Below are positions 45,540 through 54,400 of a stretch of 64,000 bases of DNA, in pieces. The notes under the pieces are model-generated. The model was given only the letters and a program-made list of their open reading frames with translations. It searched no databases and was not told the DNA's origin. Position 1 is the stretch's first letter; every line of letters begins with the position of its first letter. Source of the stretch: Janthinobacterium sp. PC23-8. GTDB taxonomy: Bacteria > Pseudomonadota > Gammaproteobacteria > Burkholderiales > Burkholderiaceae_D. The stretch covers positions 2,871,066-2,935,065 of the forward strand of contig NZ_NJGY01000001.1 of assembly GCF_002250505.1 (NCBI RefSeq). Direction: 5' to 3'. Both the position numbers and the translations under genes were made by a program.

Positions 45540-47366
45540 TTACTGCTGCTGCGCGATCCAGCGATCGACCTTCGCTTCCAGCAGTGTCAAGGGCAGGGTG
45601 CCGTCGCTCAGGACGACCTCGTGGAATTTCGGCAGGCTGAACTTGTCTTTCAATGCCGCTTGCGCGCGCTGGCGCAGTTCGATGATTTTCAGCGCGCCGA
45701 TCTTGTAGCCCAGCGCCTGGCCCGGCCAGGCCATATAGCGCTCCGTCTCGCTTTTGGCCACCGCGTCGTAGCCGAGGGTGTCGCGCATGTACTTGATGGT
45801 CTGCTCGCGCGTCCAGCCCCTGGTGTGCAAGCCCGTGTCGACCACCAGGCGCACGGCGCGCAGCATTTCGTCGTTCAGGTGGCCAAAATATTGTGCCGGA
45901 TCGTCGAACAGGCCCATTTCCTTGCCCAGGGTTTCCGCGTACAGGGCCCAGCCTTCCGTAAAGGCATTGTTGCCGCCGAAACGGCGGAAGTTCGGCAAGT
46001 CCATTTCCTGTACCAGCGCCAGGTGGAAATGGTGGCCCGGTTTGCCTTCGTGCAGGAACAAGGTGGTCATGCCCGTGTCGCCGTACAGTGTCGGGTCGGT
46101 CACCACCGACCAGAACACGCCCGGGCGCGAGCCGTCGGCGGCCGGCGCTGTGTAGTGGTCGGCGGCCGTATCGCGGCTCAGTTCGGGTTCCAGGCGCAAG
46201 TCCAGCGGCGCTTTCGGCACCAGGGTAAACAGCGCCGGCAGTTTGGTATCCAACAACACGTTCAATTTGCGGTACACATCGAGCACTTCCTGCTCGGTCT
46301 TGAACGGGCGGTATTTCGCCTGTTCCGAGACCCACACCGGCAGACCGGCGGCCGGGCCTGTGTAACCCATTTTCGGGCCGACGATGGCGTACTGGCCCTG
46401 GATGCGCGCCACTTCCCTCAGGCCGATCGCATGGATCTGTTCCGGTTTCAGGTCGGTGGTGGTGCTGGCCGCCACGCGCGCCTGGTACCAGGCGGCGCCG
46501 TCGGGCAGGGCGCTCCAGCCGCTGCTGGCGCGGCCGGCCGGCAGATAGTCCGTTTCCATGAAGGTGGCCAGGCGCTGCAGGGCCGGCATCAGCCTGGCGC
46601 CGACGACCTCGGCGTAGGCTTGCGTCAGGCGCTGCTTGTCGGCCTCACTGAAGCCGGCCGGCAGATTCCTGACGGGCGTGTAGTACACGCTCTCCTGCGG
46701 CGTGGCGCTGAGCAGTTTCTTGAACTGCGGCAGGGCGGACTCGATCAGCGCTTTCGGCAGCACGATCTTCTTTTGCATGCCGACGCGCATATTGGCAATC
46801 GCCTGGTCGATCCAGCCGGGCAGCTGGTCCAGCCGGCTCAGGTAGGCCTCATACTGCTTGACCGTCACCAGCGGCTGCGACGCTTCGCCGCCCGCGTAAT
46901 TGGCCAGCGTGACGGGCACGCTGTCCATCTGGTTCAGGGGCAGCAGATATTCGGGGAAACGCTCGAACGACAGCGCCGTCGCCAGTTCATAGTCGAGGAT
47001 GTCGTAGTTGATCTGGTCATGCTGCGACAACTGCTTGCGGCTAATTGCGCGCAAGGTCTTCTGGTACTGGCGGTACAGGGTGAACTGCCTGGCGCGCGCG
47101 GCCGGCACGATGGCCGAACCGAGCTGGTCGTCAAAACGGTTGTCGCCGCTTTCGGTGGCATTGATCGGCTCGAAACGGGCCAGGGCATCGTAGTACTGGT
47201 CGGCCACCACCTGCAACCGCTGTCTGGCTTGCGGCGAACTGACGGCCACAGGCTGGGCTGTGGTCGTAGCGGCGGGCTCTGCCGCTTGCGACAGTGGCGC
47301 AAAGGCCAGCAACAGGGAGGTGGCGAGGGTGCCGAGGGCGATGCCGTGGGCGTAACGATGCTTCAT
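45540..47366 (-). CDS. exported DUF885 family metallopeptidase-like protein
   Basis: A protein of ~608 aa from ATG 47366, giving the signal peptide GIALGTLATSLLLAFAPLSQAAEP. The DUF885 core motif FLHEGKPGHHFHLAL resembles a split HExxH zinc site (HEGKPGHH), followed by NNAFTEGWALYAE with the candidate third ligand Glu. DUF885 proteins are predicted zinc carboxypeptidase or aminopeptidase relatives, but few have been tested. Frame upstream of 47366 to 47444 is open but lacks a signal and is not included. Single gene. Confidence 0.85.
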   Translation of the reverse strand: MKHRYAHGIALGTLATSLLLAFAPLSQAAEPAATTTAQPVAVSSPQARQRLQVVADQYYDALARFEPINATESGDNRFDDQLGSAIVPAARARQFTLYRQYQKTLRAISRKQLSQHDQINYDILDYELATALSFERFPEYLLPLNQMDSVPVTLANYAGGEASQPLVTVKQYEAYLSRLDQLPGWIDQAIANMRVGMQKKIVLPKALIESALPQFKKLLSATPQESVYYTPVRNLPAGFSEADKQRLTQAYAEVVGARLMPALQRLATFMETDYLPAGRASSGWSALPDGAAWYQARVAASTTTDLKPEQIHAIGLREVARIQGQYAIVGPKMGYTGPAAGLPVWVSEQAKYRPFKTEQEVLDVYRKLNVLLDTKLPALFTLVPKAPLDLRLEPELSRDTAADHYTAPAADGSRPGVFWSVVTDPTLYGDTGMTTLFLHEGKPGHHFHLALVQEMDLPNFRRFGGNNAFTEGWALYAETLGKEMGLFDDPAQYFGHLNDEMLRAVRLVVDTGLHTRGWTREQTIKYMRDTLGYDAVAKSETERYMAWPGQALGYKIGALKIIELRQRAQAALKDKFSLPKFHEVVLSDGTLPLTLLEAKVDRWIAQQQ

Positions 47367-47527
47367 GCGCGAGATCCTTGGTAAGGAGAGTATGAATGGC
47401 GATAAGGGGTGGCGATCAGTGGCCGGGGCGTAAGCATACGCCATGGTTCAATTCGCTTGCAGGAAATATTGCGTCGCTTAATGCTTGTCGCCCGGCGGCA
47501 ACGCCGCCTTCATCTAATTCTGACTCC

Positions 47528-47600
47528 GGTTGAAACCCCGGCCTGAAGGCCGGGGTTTCGCGTAGCGATTGGAGGGGGGCGCCCAGCCGGGTTTCAAACC
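47528..47600. repeat. perfect palindromic hairpin and inverted partner
   Basis: GAAACCCCGGCC (47532-47543), loop TGAA, GGCCGGGGTTTC (47548-47559): a perfect 12-bp stem. About 30 bases on, CCGGGTTTCAAAC (47587-47599) is the near reverse complement of the left edge GGTTGAAACCCCGG. This looks like a REP-type extragenic palindrome; no transposase is adjacent. It lies in a 539-base gene-free interval (47367-47905), in which I otherwise see only the hairpin at 47622 and a likely promoter region for the next gene. Confidence 0.6.
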
Positions 47601-47621
47601 CCTTCCAAATCTTATTCAGTC

Positions 47622-47643
47622 CGCCAGGCCTGAAGGCCTGGCG
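47622..47643. repeat. second palindromic hairpin with the same TGAA loop
   Basis: CGCCAGGCC, loop TGAA, GGCCTGGCG: a perfect 9-bp stem. It shares the GGCC-TGAA-GGCC centre with the hairpin at 47532, which suggests a repeated family. Confidence 0.6.
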
Positions 47644-47905
47644 CATTTAAATTGTTGGGGCCGCCTCGGCAAAGCGCGTTTCATCAGTGGTCATGATGGA
47701 AGGTGCGGCAGGGCCGCGCCGCGCTGTATTTTCAGCGGGACATTATCCCATGGGTGTACTGCCGCGCATGGCTAATACGCTTTGCGCATGAGCATGGTGC
47801 GAATGAATTCTGGATATTTCCGCACAGCAGGCATATTCTATGCAGTCGCGCTCGCTGACCATCAGCAGCCCGCCCTATGTCCCTATCCCTATCGAGGAGT
47901 ATTCC

Positions 47906-48418
47906 ATGCGTCTTGCCCTTGCCCTTGTCCTTGCCAGCCTGTTGATGTCCGGCGCCGCGCTTGCCGCCGCGCCGACCCCTGCCGCCGCACCTGCCGCTGC
48001 CGCCCAGCACCTGCCCTACAACACGGCGGCCGATGCCAAGGCCGACGTGGCGCAGGCGCTGGCGCAAGCGAAGGCCGCCCATGTGCCCGTGCTGCTGATC
48101 TTTGGCGCCAACTGGTGCGAAGACTGCCGCGCGCTCGACAAGGCTTTGAAGGAAGGCAAAAACGCCGAGCTGATGCAGAAGGAATTCAAGGTCGTGAAAG
48201 TCGATGTGGGCAATTTCGACCATAACCTCGATGTGGCGAACGCCTATGGCAATCCGCTGAAAAAGGGCATCCCGGCCGCCGTGCTGGTCTCCAGCAGCGA
48301 CAACCAGGTGCTGTACGCCACCAAGGGCGGCGAACTGGCGAACGCGCGCCGCATGAGCGACAGCGGCGTCTACGACTTCTTCAAGCACGCCGCCACGCTC
48401 AAGCAACCGGCGATCTGA
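47906..48418 (+). CDS. periplasmic thioredoxin-fold protein (WCEDC)
   Basis: A protein of ~170 aa from ATG 47906 with GAGGAG upstream; the frame opens earlier, but this start gives a clean signal peptide (ALALVLASLLMSGAALA). The thioredoxin-fold active site is FGANWCEDCRALDK, a CxxC with Glu-Asp between the cysteines instead of Gly-Pro, and the cis-Pro is in KKGIPAAVLV. It probably reduces or isomerises disulfides, or serves as a thiol carrier, in the periplasm. It is convergent with the Lrp gene, 5 bases away. Confidence 0.85.
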   Translation: MRLALALVLASLLMSGAALAAAPTPAAAPAAAAQHLPYNTAADAKADVAQALAQAKAAHVPVLLIFGANWCEDCRALDKALKEGKNAELMQKEFKVVKVDVGNFDHNLDVANAYGNPLKKGIPAAVLVSSSDNQVLYATKGGELANARRMSDSGVYDFFKHAATLKQPAI

Positions 48419-48423
48419 TCACC

Positions 48424-48921
48424 TCAGGCGGGCAGGCCGTGCGCGATCAATTCCAGGGGCAGTTCGGTGCTGTATTTGATCTGCTCCATGGAAAACGCCG
48501 ATGACACGCCCAGCAGTTGCGCTGCCTTGATCAGCTTTTTGTAGAACAGGTCATAGCCCTTGATATCGGTGGTGACCACCTTCAGCAAATAATCGATGTC
48601 GCCGCTCATGCGGTGGAATTCCTGCACCTCGGGCAGCACGATGACGGCGGCGGCAAAGCGGCGCAGCCATTTTTCGTCGTGCTGGCCGGTGCGCACGCTG
48701 ACAAATACCGTGACCGGCAAGCCGACTTTCTGCCGGTTGACGATGGCCACGCGGCTCTCGATATAGCCCTCTTCCTCCAGGCGCTTGACGCGCTTCCAGC
48801 ACGGCGTACTCGATAAGCCGATGCGCTCGCTGAGGGCGGCGATCGACAGTGTGCCGTCGCTTTGCAGTGCTGCCAGGATGGCGCAATCGAACTTGTCCAA
48901 GGCGTGGGAAAGTGAATTCAT
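48424..48921 (-). CDS. Lrp/AsnC family transcriptional regulator
   Basis: A 165-aa regulator. The N-terminal winged HTH (~8-60; LSIAALSERIGLSSTPCWKR is the recognition region) is followed by a C-terminal RAM ligand domain (VQEFHRMSGDIDYLLKVVTT). It resembles the YbaO/DecR subset, which responds to cysteine. It is divergent from the cysteine desulfurase fusion gene, with a palindrome in the shared intergenic region, so control of that gene is likely; the cysteine link is inference. Confidence 0.88.
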   Translation of the reverse strand: MNSLSHALDKFDCAILAALQSDGTLSIAALSERIGLSSTPCWKRVKRLEEEGYIESRVAIVNRQKVGLPVTVFVSVRTGQHDEKWLRRFAAAVIVLPEVQEFHRMSGDIDYLLKVVTTDIKGYDLFYKKLIKAAQLLGVSSAFSMEQIKYSTELPLELIAHGLPA

Positions 48922-48941
48922 TTGTTTATTTCATGATTGGT

Positions 48942-48973
48942 AGCATGCATATGCTGCATGGTAGCGCATGCCT
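48942..48973. promoter_or_regulatory. candidate Lrp-type operator
   Basis: An inverted pair AGCAT-GCAT-ATGCT at 48942-48955 and a related GTAGCGCATGCCTA just after it, in the 118-base gap between the Lrp gene and the desulfurase gene. The spacing of two similar sites about 20 bases apart fits one helical face. Confidence 0.35.
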
Positions 48974-49039
48974 AGTAAATTTTGGCATATTTTCACGGGT
49001 ACGGCTTGGTAAACTGTTGATCTGCCCACCCCTCCAGCG

Positions 49040-51091
49040 ATGATCATGAAAGACATTTACCTCGACTGCAACGCCACCACCAGCGTGTTGCCCGCCGCCG
49101 TCGCCGCCGCCAGCGCCGCCATGGCGCACGGTTATGGCAACCCCAGCAGCACCCATGGCACCGGCTTGCAGGCCAAGGCCATGATGGATGGCGTGCGGCT
49201 GCTTGCGCGCCGCCTGCTCGGCAGCGGGGAAGGGCGGTTGATGTTCAACAGCGGCGCCACCGAGGGCATCCAGACGGCCGTGCTGTCGGCGCTGTGCGCG
49301 CTGCGCGAACGGCGCGATGCGGGCCAGCGCATCGGCAGCCTGCTGCTGTATGGCGCGACCGAACACAAGGCCGTGCCGGAAAGCCTGGCGCACTGGAACC
49401 GCCTGCTGGGCCTGAACCTGACCCTGCGCGCGCTGCCGGTCGATACCGATGGGCGGCACGATCTTGCCGTGCTGGCTGAGCTGATCGGTGACGCCGCCAT
49501 GCTGTGCACCATGGCGGCCAACAATGAAACCGGCGTGATCAGCGATCTGTCGGCGATCGCGCGACTGCTGGAGGAACGCGGCGCCCATGCCTACTGGATG
49601 GTCGACTGCGTGCAGGCGCTGGGCAAGTTGCAGCTGAACCTGGCCGCCACGCGCATCGATTACGCGCCGTTCTCCGGCCACAAGCTGTATGCGCCGAAAG
49701 GCATCGGCATGCTGTATGTGCGGGATGGCGCGCCGTTCACGCCCCTGATGATGGGTGGCGGCCAGGAAACGGGCTGGCGCTCGGGTACCGAAAACATGGC
49801 CGGCATCGCCGCGCTGGGCGCCGTGCTGGCCGCGCTCGACGATGGCCGTACCTTCCGCAGCCCGGCAGAGCTGGCGCAATGGCGCGCGCGCCTGGCCGCC
49901 AGCCTGGAGGCCGCCTTGCCTGGCATCGTCTTCAATGTGCCGTTCGCGCTGTCGCTGCCGACCACCCTGAATTTTTCGGTGCCGGGTGTGTCCTCGAAAG
50001 AACTGCTGGATTTGTTCGATGCGGCCGGCGTGCGCGTCAGCTCGGGCAGCGCCTGTTCCGCCGCCAAGGCCTTGCCCAGCTATGTGCTCGAAGCGATGCA
50101 GGTGCCGGCCTGGCGCGCCAGTTCGGCCATTCGCCTGTCGTTCGGCCCGCTGACCGACGAAGCGACCATTCTTGCCGCCTGCGCGCGCATCGAGCGCTGC
50201 GGCGAGGCGCTGCGCGCCAGCTGTTTGCTGCCGTCCGCTCTGGCACCCCTGGCGCCCTTGTCCGCCATGCGCGACGGCGTCACCGCGCTCGGCGTCGACG
50301 GCCGCACCACCTGGCTGCTGACAGACGCCGCCAGCGCCAGTTGCGTGATCATCGACCCGCAAGCGGCCCTGGTGCCGCGCCTTGCCGCCTTCGTGCGCTG
50401 CCAGGGCTATGCCGTGCGGGCCATCGGACATACTGCGCCAGCGCCGGACCAGGGCGCGGCGCGCCTGGCGTTGCGGGAAGCGCTGGACGCGTTGGACATC
50501 GAGCAGCTTGACGCCTTCGATGCACAGGGCCGGCTGGCGTTTGGCGCCGGCCTGCGCCGCATCGATTGCGGCGATACGCAGGTGTATTTGCTGGGGAACA
50601 GCTTTGCTTTCACCGGCGCGCTCGATGCGCACGTGGTGGCGGCCTTGCTGAGTCCTGATCTCGTCACGCCCGATACCGTGCTGTGCGGCTCGCGCGACGA
50701 TGGCGGCATCTGCGCCACCGTGCGCGCCGCGCTGGCGCCGCAGGTGACGCCGGCGCTGCAGCTTGAGGCAGGCGGCCTGGCGGCCTGGTTGCGCGCGCAT
50801 CCGGACGCCATCGTGGTCGATGTGCGCGAAGCCTATGAACAGGCCGCGTGCACGGGGCTGGGGTTCGACGGCGCCACCGTGCAGCGCGTGCCGCTCAGCC
50901 GCCTGGCCGGCGAAGTGGCCGGCTGGCTGCGGGAGCCGCAGCGTGCGCTGGTGTTTTTCTGCCGCAGCGGCAACCGCAGTGCGCGCGCCGCCGCCTGTCT
51001 GCGCCGCCTCGGTCATGGCGCGGCCTGGCAATTGAACGGCGGCATGGCCATGGCCGCGTCCGCCCCTCGGCCGCTGTCGATGGCGGCTTGA
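49040..51091 (+). CDS. cysteine desulfurase - degenerate MBL - rhodanese fusion
   Basis: A 683-aa protein with three parts. Residues 1-395: class V PLP enzyme of the NifS/IscS type, with SGHKLYAPKG (PLP Lys215), the TEHK His region (109) and the persulfide Cys339 in SSGSACSAAK. Residues ~415-570: a metallo-beta-lactamase-like segment as in persulfide dioxygenases (WLLTDAASASCVIIDPQ; VYLLGNSFAFTGAL), but the HxHxDH metal site is missing (IGHTAPAPDQGA). Residues ~575-680: rhodanese with active Cys641 in CRSGNRSARA. The order suggests sulfur passing from cysteine to Cys339, then to the rhodanese cysteine. Start ATG 49040 or 49046. Divergent Lrp gene upstream. Confidence 0.85.
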   Translation: MIMKDIYLDCNATTSVLPAAVAAASAAMAHGYGNPSSTHGTGLQAKAMMDGVRLLARRLLGSGEGRLMFNSGATEGIQTAVLSALCALRERRDAGQRIGSLLLYGATEHKAVPESLAHWNRLLGLNLTLRALPVDTDGRHDLAVLAELIGDAAMLCTMAANNETGVISDLSAIARLLEERGAHAYWMVDCVQALGKLQLNLAATRIDYAPFSGHKLYAPKGIGMLYVRDGAPFTPLMMGGGQETGWRSGTENMAGIAALGAVLAALDDGRTFRSPAELAQWRARLAASLEAALPGIVFNVPFALSLPTTLNFSVPGVSSKELLDLFDAAGVRVSSGSACSAAKALPSYVLEAMQVPAWRASSAIRLSFGPLTDEATILAACARIERCGEALRASCLLPSALAPLAPLSAMRDGVTALGVDGRTTWLLTDAASASCVIIDPQAALVPRLAAFVRCQGYAVRAIGHTAPAPDQGAARLALREALDALDIEQLDAFDAQGRLAFGAGLRRIDCGDTQVYLLGNSFAFTGALDAHVVAALLSPDLVTPDTVLCGSRDDGGICATVRAALAPQVTPALQLEAGGLAAWLRAHPDAIVVDVREAYEQAACTGLGFDGATVQRVPLSRLAGEVAGWLREPQRALVFFCRSGNRSARAAACLRRLGHGAAWQLNGGMAMAASAPRPLSMAA

Positions 51092-51100
51092 GCAGTGATA

Positions 51101-51130
51101 TTGCCGAGTAGCTTTCCTGCTACTTGGCAA
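51101..51130 (+). terminator. hairpin after the desulfurase fusion gene
   Basis: TTGCCGAGTAGC/GCTACTTGGCAA, 12-bp stem with one G-T pair and a 6-base loop, 9 bases past the stop. No T-run follows. Confidence 0.45.
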
Positions 51131-51248
51131 GACGGTTTATTTCCACTTGGAATGAATGTCACGGCCTGGCGGCCACTTTCTTGGGCCGCCCGCCGCCAAT
51201 CCCCCTTGTATGTACGCTAGCGCACGGTCTCATGCCGGGCGCGCACCT

Positions 51249-51292
51249 ACGATGAAGCTCAGAAAATCTTTCTGATGATTGAGATTCATCGT
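51249..51292. promoter_or_regulatory. nested inverted repeat upstream of ndvB
   Basis: Outer arms ACGATGAA (51249-51256) and TTCATCGT (51285-51292) and next arms CTCA and TGAG enclose a smaller hairpin CAGAAA-ATC-TTTCTG (51260-51274). It could be an operator or a structured leader of ndvB, 115 bases upstream. The rest of the 315-base interval 51092-51406 shows only the hairpin at 51101 and no convincing promoter. Confidence 0.4.
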
Positions 51293-51406
51293 AACGCTCC
51301 GGCGCTTTGCTTTCCGTCTTTGTCAGTGCCTGCTTTGCGCCCGCAAACCGGCCTTGGCCTGGCGGCGGGTGCCGTCGTTTCATGCGCGCACTAGAGCGAG
51401 GCCAAG

Positions 51407-54400
51407 TTGAAAGAGTACACAGCAGTAGTCAGGGAAAAATTCTCCCGTTTCACGGACATTTTCCGGGGCAATATCAATGGCGGCGGCGCGGGCGAGAGCT
51501 TCGATGCCGCGCGCGACGACGCCTTGCCCTTGCGTTCGGAATTATTCAGCGCCATGCAGATGGCCGCGCACGGCAAGCATGTCGCCACCGGCCATGCGGT
51601 CGGCAAGCGGCAAGGCCGCGATCGCCTGCTGGCGCGCCTGGCCGACAACGCGGCGCTGATCACGGCCACCGTCAACGAACTGACGGCCACCGTGAAAAGC
51701 GGCCGCCAGGTCACGCCCGCTTCCGAATGGCTGCTCGATAATTTCTACCTGATCGAAGAACAGATCCGCACCACCCGGCGCCACCTGCCGAAGAACTACA
51801 GCAAGGAATTGCCACGCCTGACGTCCGGCCTGGATGCGGGCTGCCCGCGCGTGTATAAAATCGCGCTTGAAATCATCTCGCATGGCGACGGTCACGTGGA
51901 CCTGGAAAACCTGTGCCACTTCGTCGAAGCCTACCAGGACGTCGCCACCCTGACCCTGGGCGAGCTGTGGGCGGTGCCCATCATGCTGCGCCTGGCGCTG
52001 ATCGAGAACCTGCGCCGCGTGGCCGCGCGCGTGGCCGACGACCGCCTGCAGCGCGACCTGGCCAATGGCTGGGCCGACAAGATGATGGAGATCGCCGACA
52101 CCAACCCCAGCGGCCTGATCCTGCTGGTGGCCGACATGGCGCGCTCCAACCCGCCCACCAGCAGCGCGTTTGTGGCCGAACTGTCGCGCCGGCTGCAGGG
52201 ACAAAGCCCTTCCTTGACGCTCGCGCTGTCGTGGCTGACGCATAAACTGGCCGAAACGGGCCTGACCATCGAGCAGCAGGTGCAGGTCGAGATCGGACAG
52301 CAGGCGGCCGACCAGGTGTCGATCGCCAACAGCATCGGCAGCCTGCGCTTTCTGGGCACCATGGACTGGCAGGAATTCGTCGAAACCATGAGCGTGGTCG
52401 AACAGACCTTGCGCCTGGACCCGGCCGGCACCTATGGCGCCATGGACTTCGCCACCCGCGACAGCTACCGCCATGCGATCGAGCGCATCGCCAGGCGCAG
52501 CGAGCGCAGCGAAATGGAAGTGGCCGAGATGGCGGTGCAACTGGCGCAGACGCATGGCGCGAGCATCGATACGCGCCGTGGCCATATCGGCTTTTACCTG
52601 ATCGGACGCGGCGTATTGATCCTGGAAAAACAGGCCGGCGCCAGGCTGCCGTTGCGCGAAGCGCTGGAACACACTGCGCGCGCGGCGCCGCTGGCCGTCT
52701 ACCTGGGGGCGATCTCTTTCCTGAGCCTGGCCACCAGCGCACTGCTGCTCGAGCGCGCCGTGCGCTATGGCGTGTCGGGCTGGCCGCTGGCCGCCGTGGG
52801 CGTGCTGGCGCTGATGGGCAGCAGCCAGCTGGCCGTCGCGCTGGTCAACTGGGTGGCGACCCTGATGACCGTGCCGCACCCGCTGCCGCGCATGGACTAC
52901 AAGGCCGGCATCCCGTCGGACGCGCGCGCCATCGTGGTGGTGCCGACGCTGATTTACAGCGAAGCCAACGTGGCCGAGCTGTGCGAAGCGCTGGAAGTGC
53001 GCTACCTGGCCAACCGCGACCCGAACCTGCGCTTTTGCCTGCTGACCGATTTTGTCGACGCGCCCACGCAAACGCTGCCCGGCGACGAGGCCCTGCTGCA
53101 CCAGGCGCAAACCCTGATCCGTGGCCTGAACCAGAAATACTGCGTCGAAGGCGAACCGTTCAAGGACAACGGCGAGCCGGCCGATCCGCAAGACCTGGGC
53201 CAGGCCGGCCCCTTCCTGCTGCTGCACCGTCCGCGCCTGTTCAATTCTCAGCAGAACGCGTGGATGGGCCAGGAGCGCAAGCGCGGCAAACTGTCGGACC
53301 TGAACCTGTTCCTGCGCGGCGGCGCGCGCGACAAATTCATGCTGGTCGAAGGCCAATTGCGCGGCCTGCGCACCATCAAATACGTAATCTCGCTCGACAC
53401 CGACACCCAGCTGCCGCGCGACGCGGCGCGCCATTTTGTCGCCACCATGATGCATCCGCTGAACCGCCCCGTGCTCGACGCGGCCGGCTCGCGCGTGATC
53501 GCCGGCTACGGTATCCTGCAGCCGCGCGTGGCCGTGGCCCTGCCCAGCGCCAACGCCTCGCAGTACGAACTGCTGTGCGGCGGCGAACCGGGCATCGATC
53601 CGTACACGCGCACCGTGTCCGACCTGTACCAAGATGTGTTTTACGAAGGCTCGTTTATCGGCAAGGGCATCTACGACCTCGACATGTTCGAGCGCGTGCT
53701 GGGCCAGCGCCTGCCCGACAACAAGATCCTCAGCCACGACTTGCTCGAAGGCTGCTACCTGCGCGCCGGCCTCTTGAGCGACTCGCAACTGTATGAAGAA
53801 TATCCGGCCAGCTACGACGCCGATGTGAGCCGCCGCCAGCGCTGGATCCGCGGCGACTGGCAACTGATCGGCTGGCTGCTGGGCCGCGTGCCCGGCCGTG
53901 GCGGCAAGCGCGAACGCAATCCGCTGTCGATGCTGTCGCGCTGGAAGCTGTTCGACAACCTGCGCCGCAGCCTGGTCGCGCCGGCCACCACCGCCTCGTT
54001 GCTGCTGACCTGGGGCTTGCTGCCACACGTGGCGTTCTGGAGCGCGGTGGTGCTGGCGATCATTTTCCTGCCGCCGGTGGTCTCGGCCCTGTACGACCTG
54101 CTGCGCAAACCTGGCGACACGCTGTGGCGTCAGCACCTGGCCGCTTTCGAGCGCCGCTGCGGCGTGCAGTTTTCGCATGCCATGCTGACCCTGGTGTTCC
54201 TGCCGTATGAAGCCTTCATCAGCGTCGACGCCATCGTGCGCACGCTGTGGCGCCTGGCCGTCTCGCACAAGCATCTGCTCGACTGGCGCGCCTCGAACCT
54301 GCACAGTACCAAAGGCGAACCGGGCGATAGCTGGCGCGCCATGTGGTGCTCGCCGCTGCTGGCGCTGGCCACCTTTGCCGCGCTGCTGCACTGGCGCCCG

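Noticed and set aside
47528..47643. Hairpins considered as a CRISPR array or integron attC sites.
   Set aside because: There is no repeat-spacer periodicity and no R'/R'' core of attC; only two palindromes with one shared centre.
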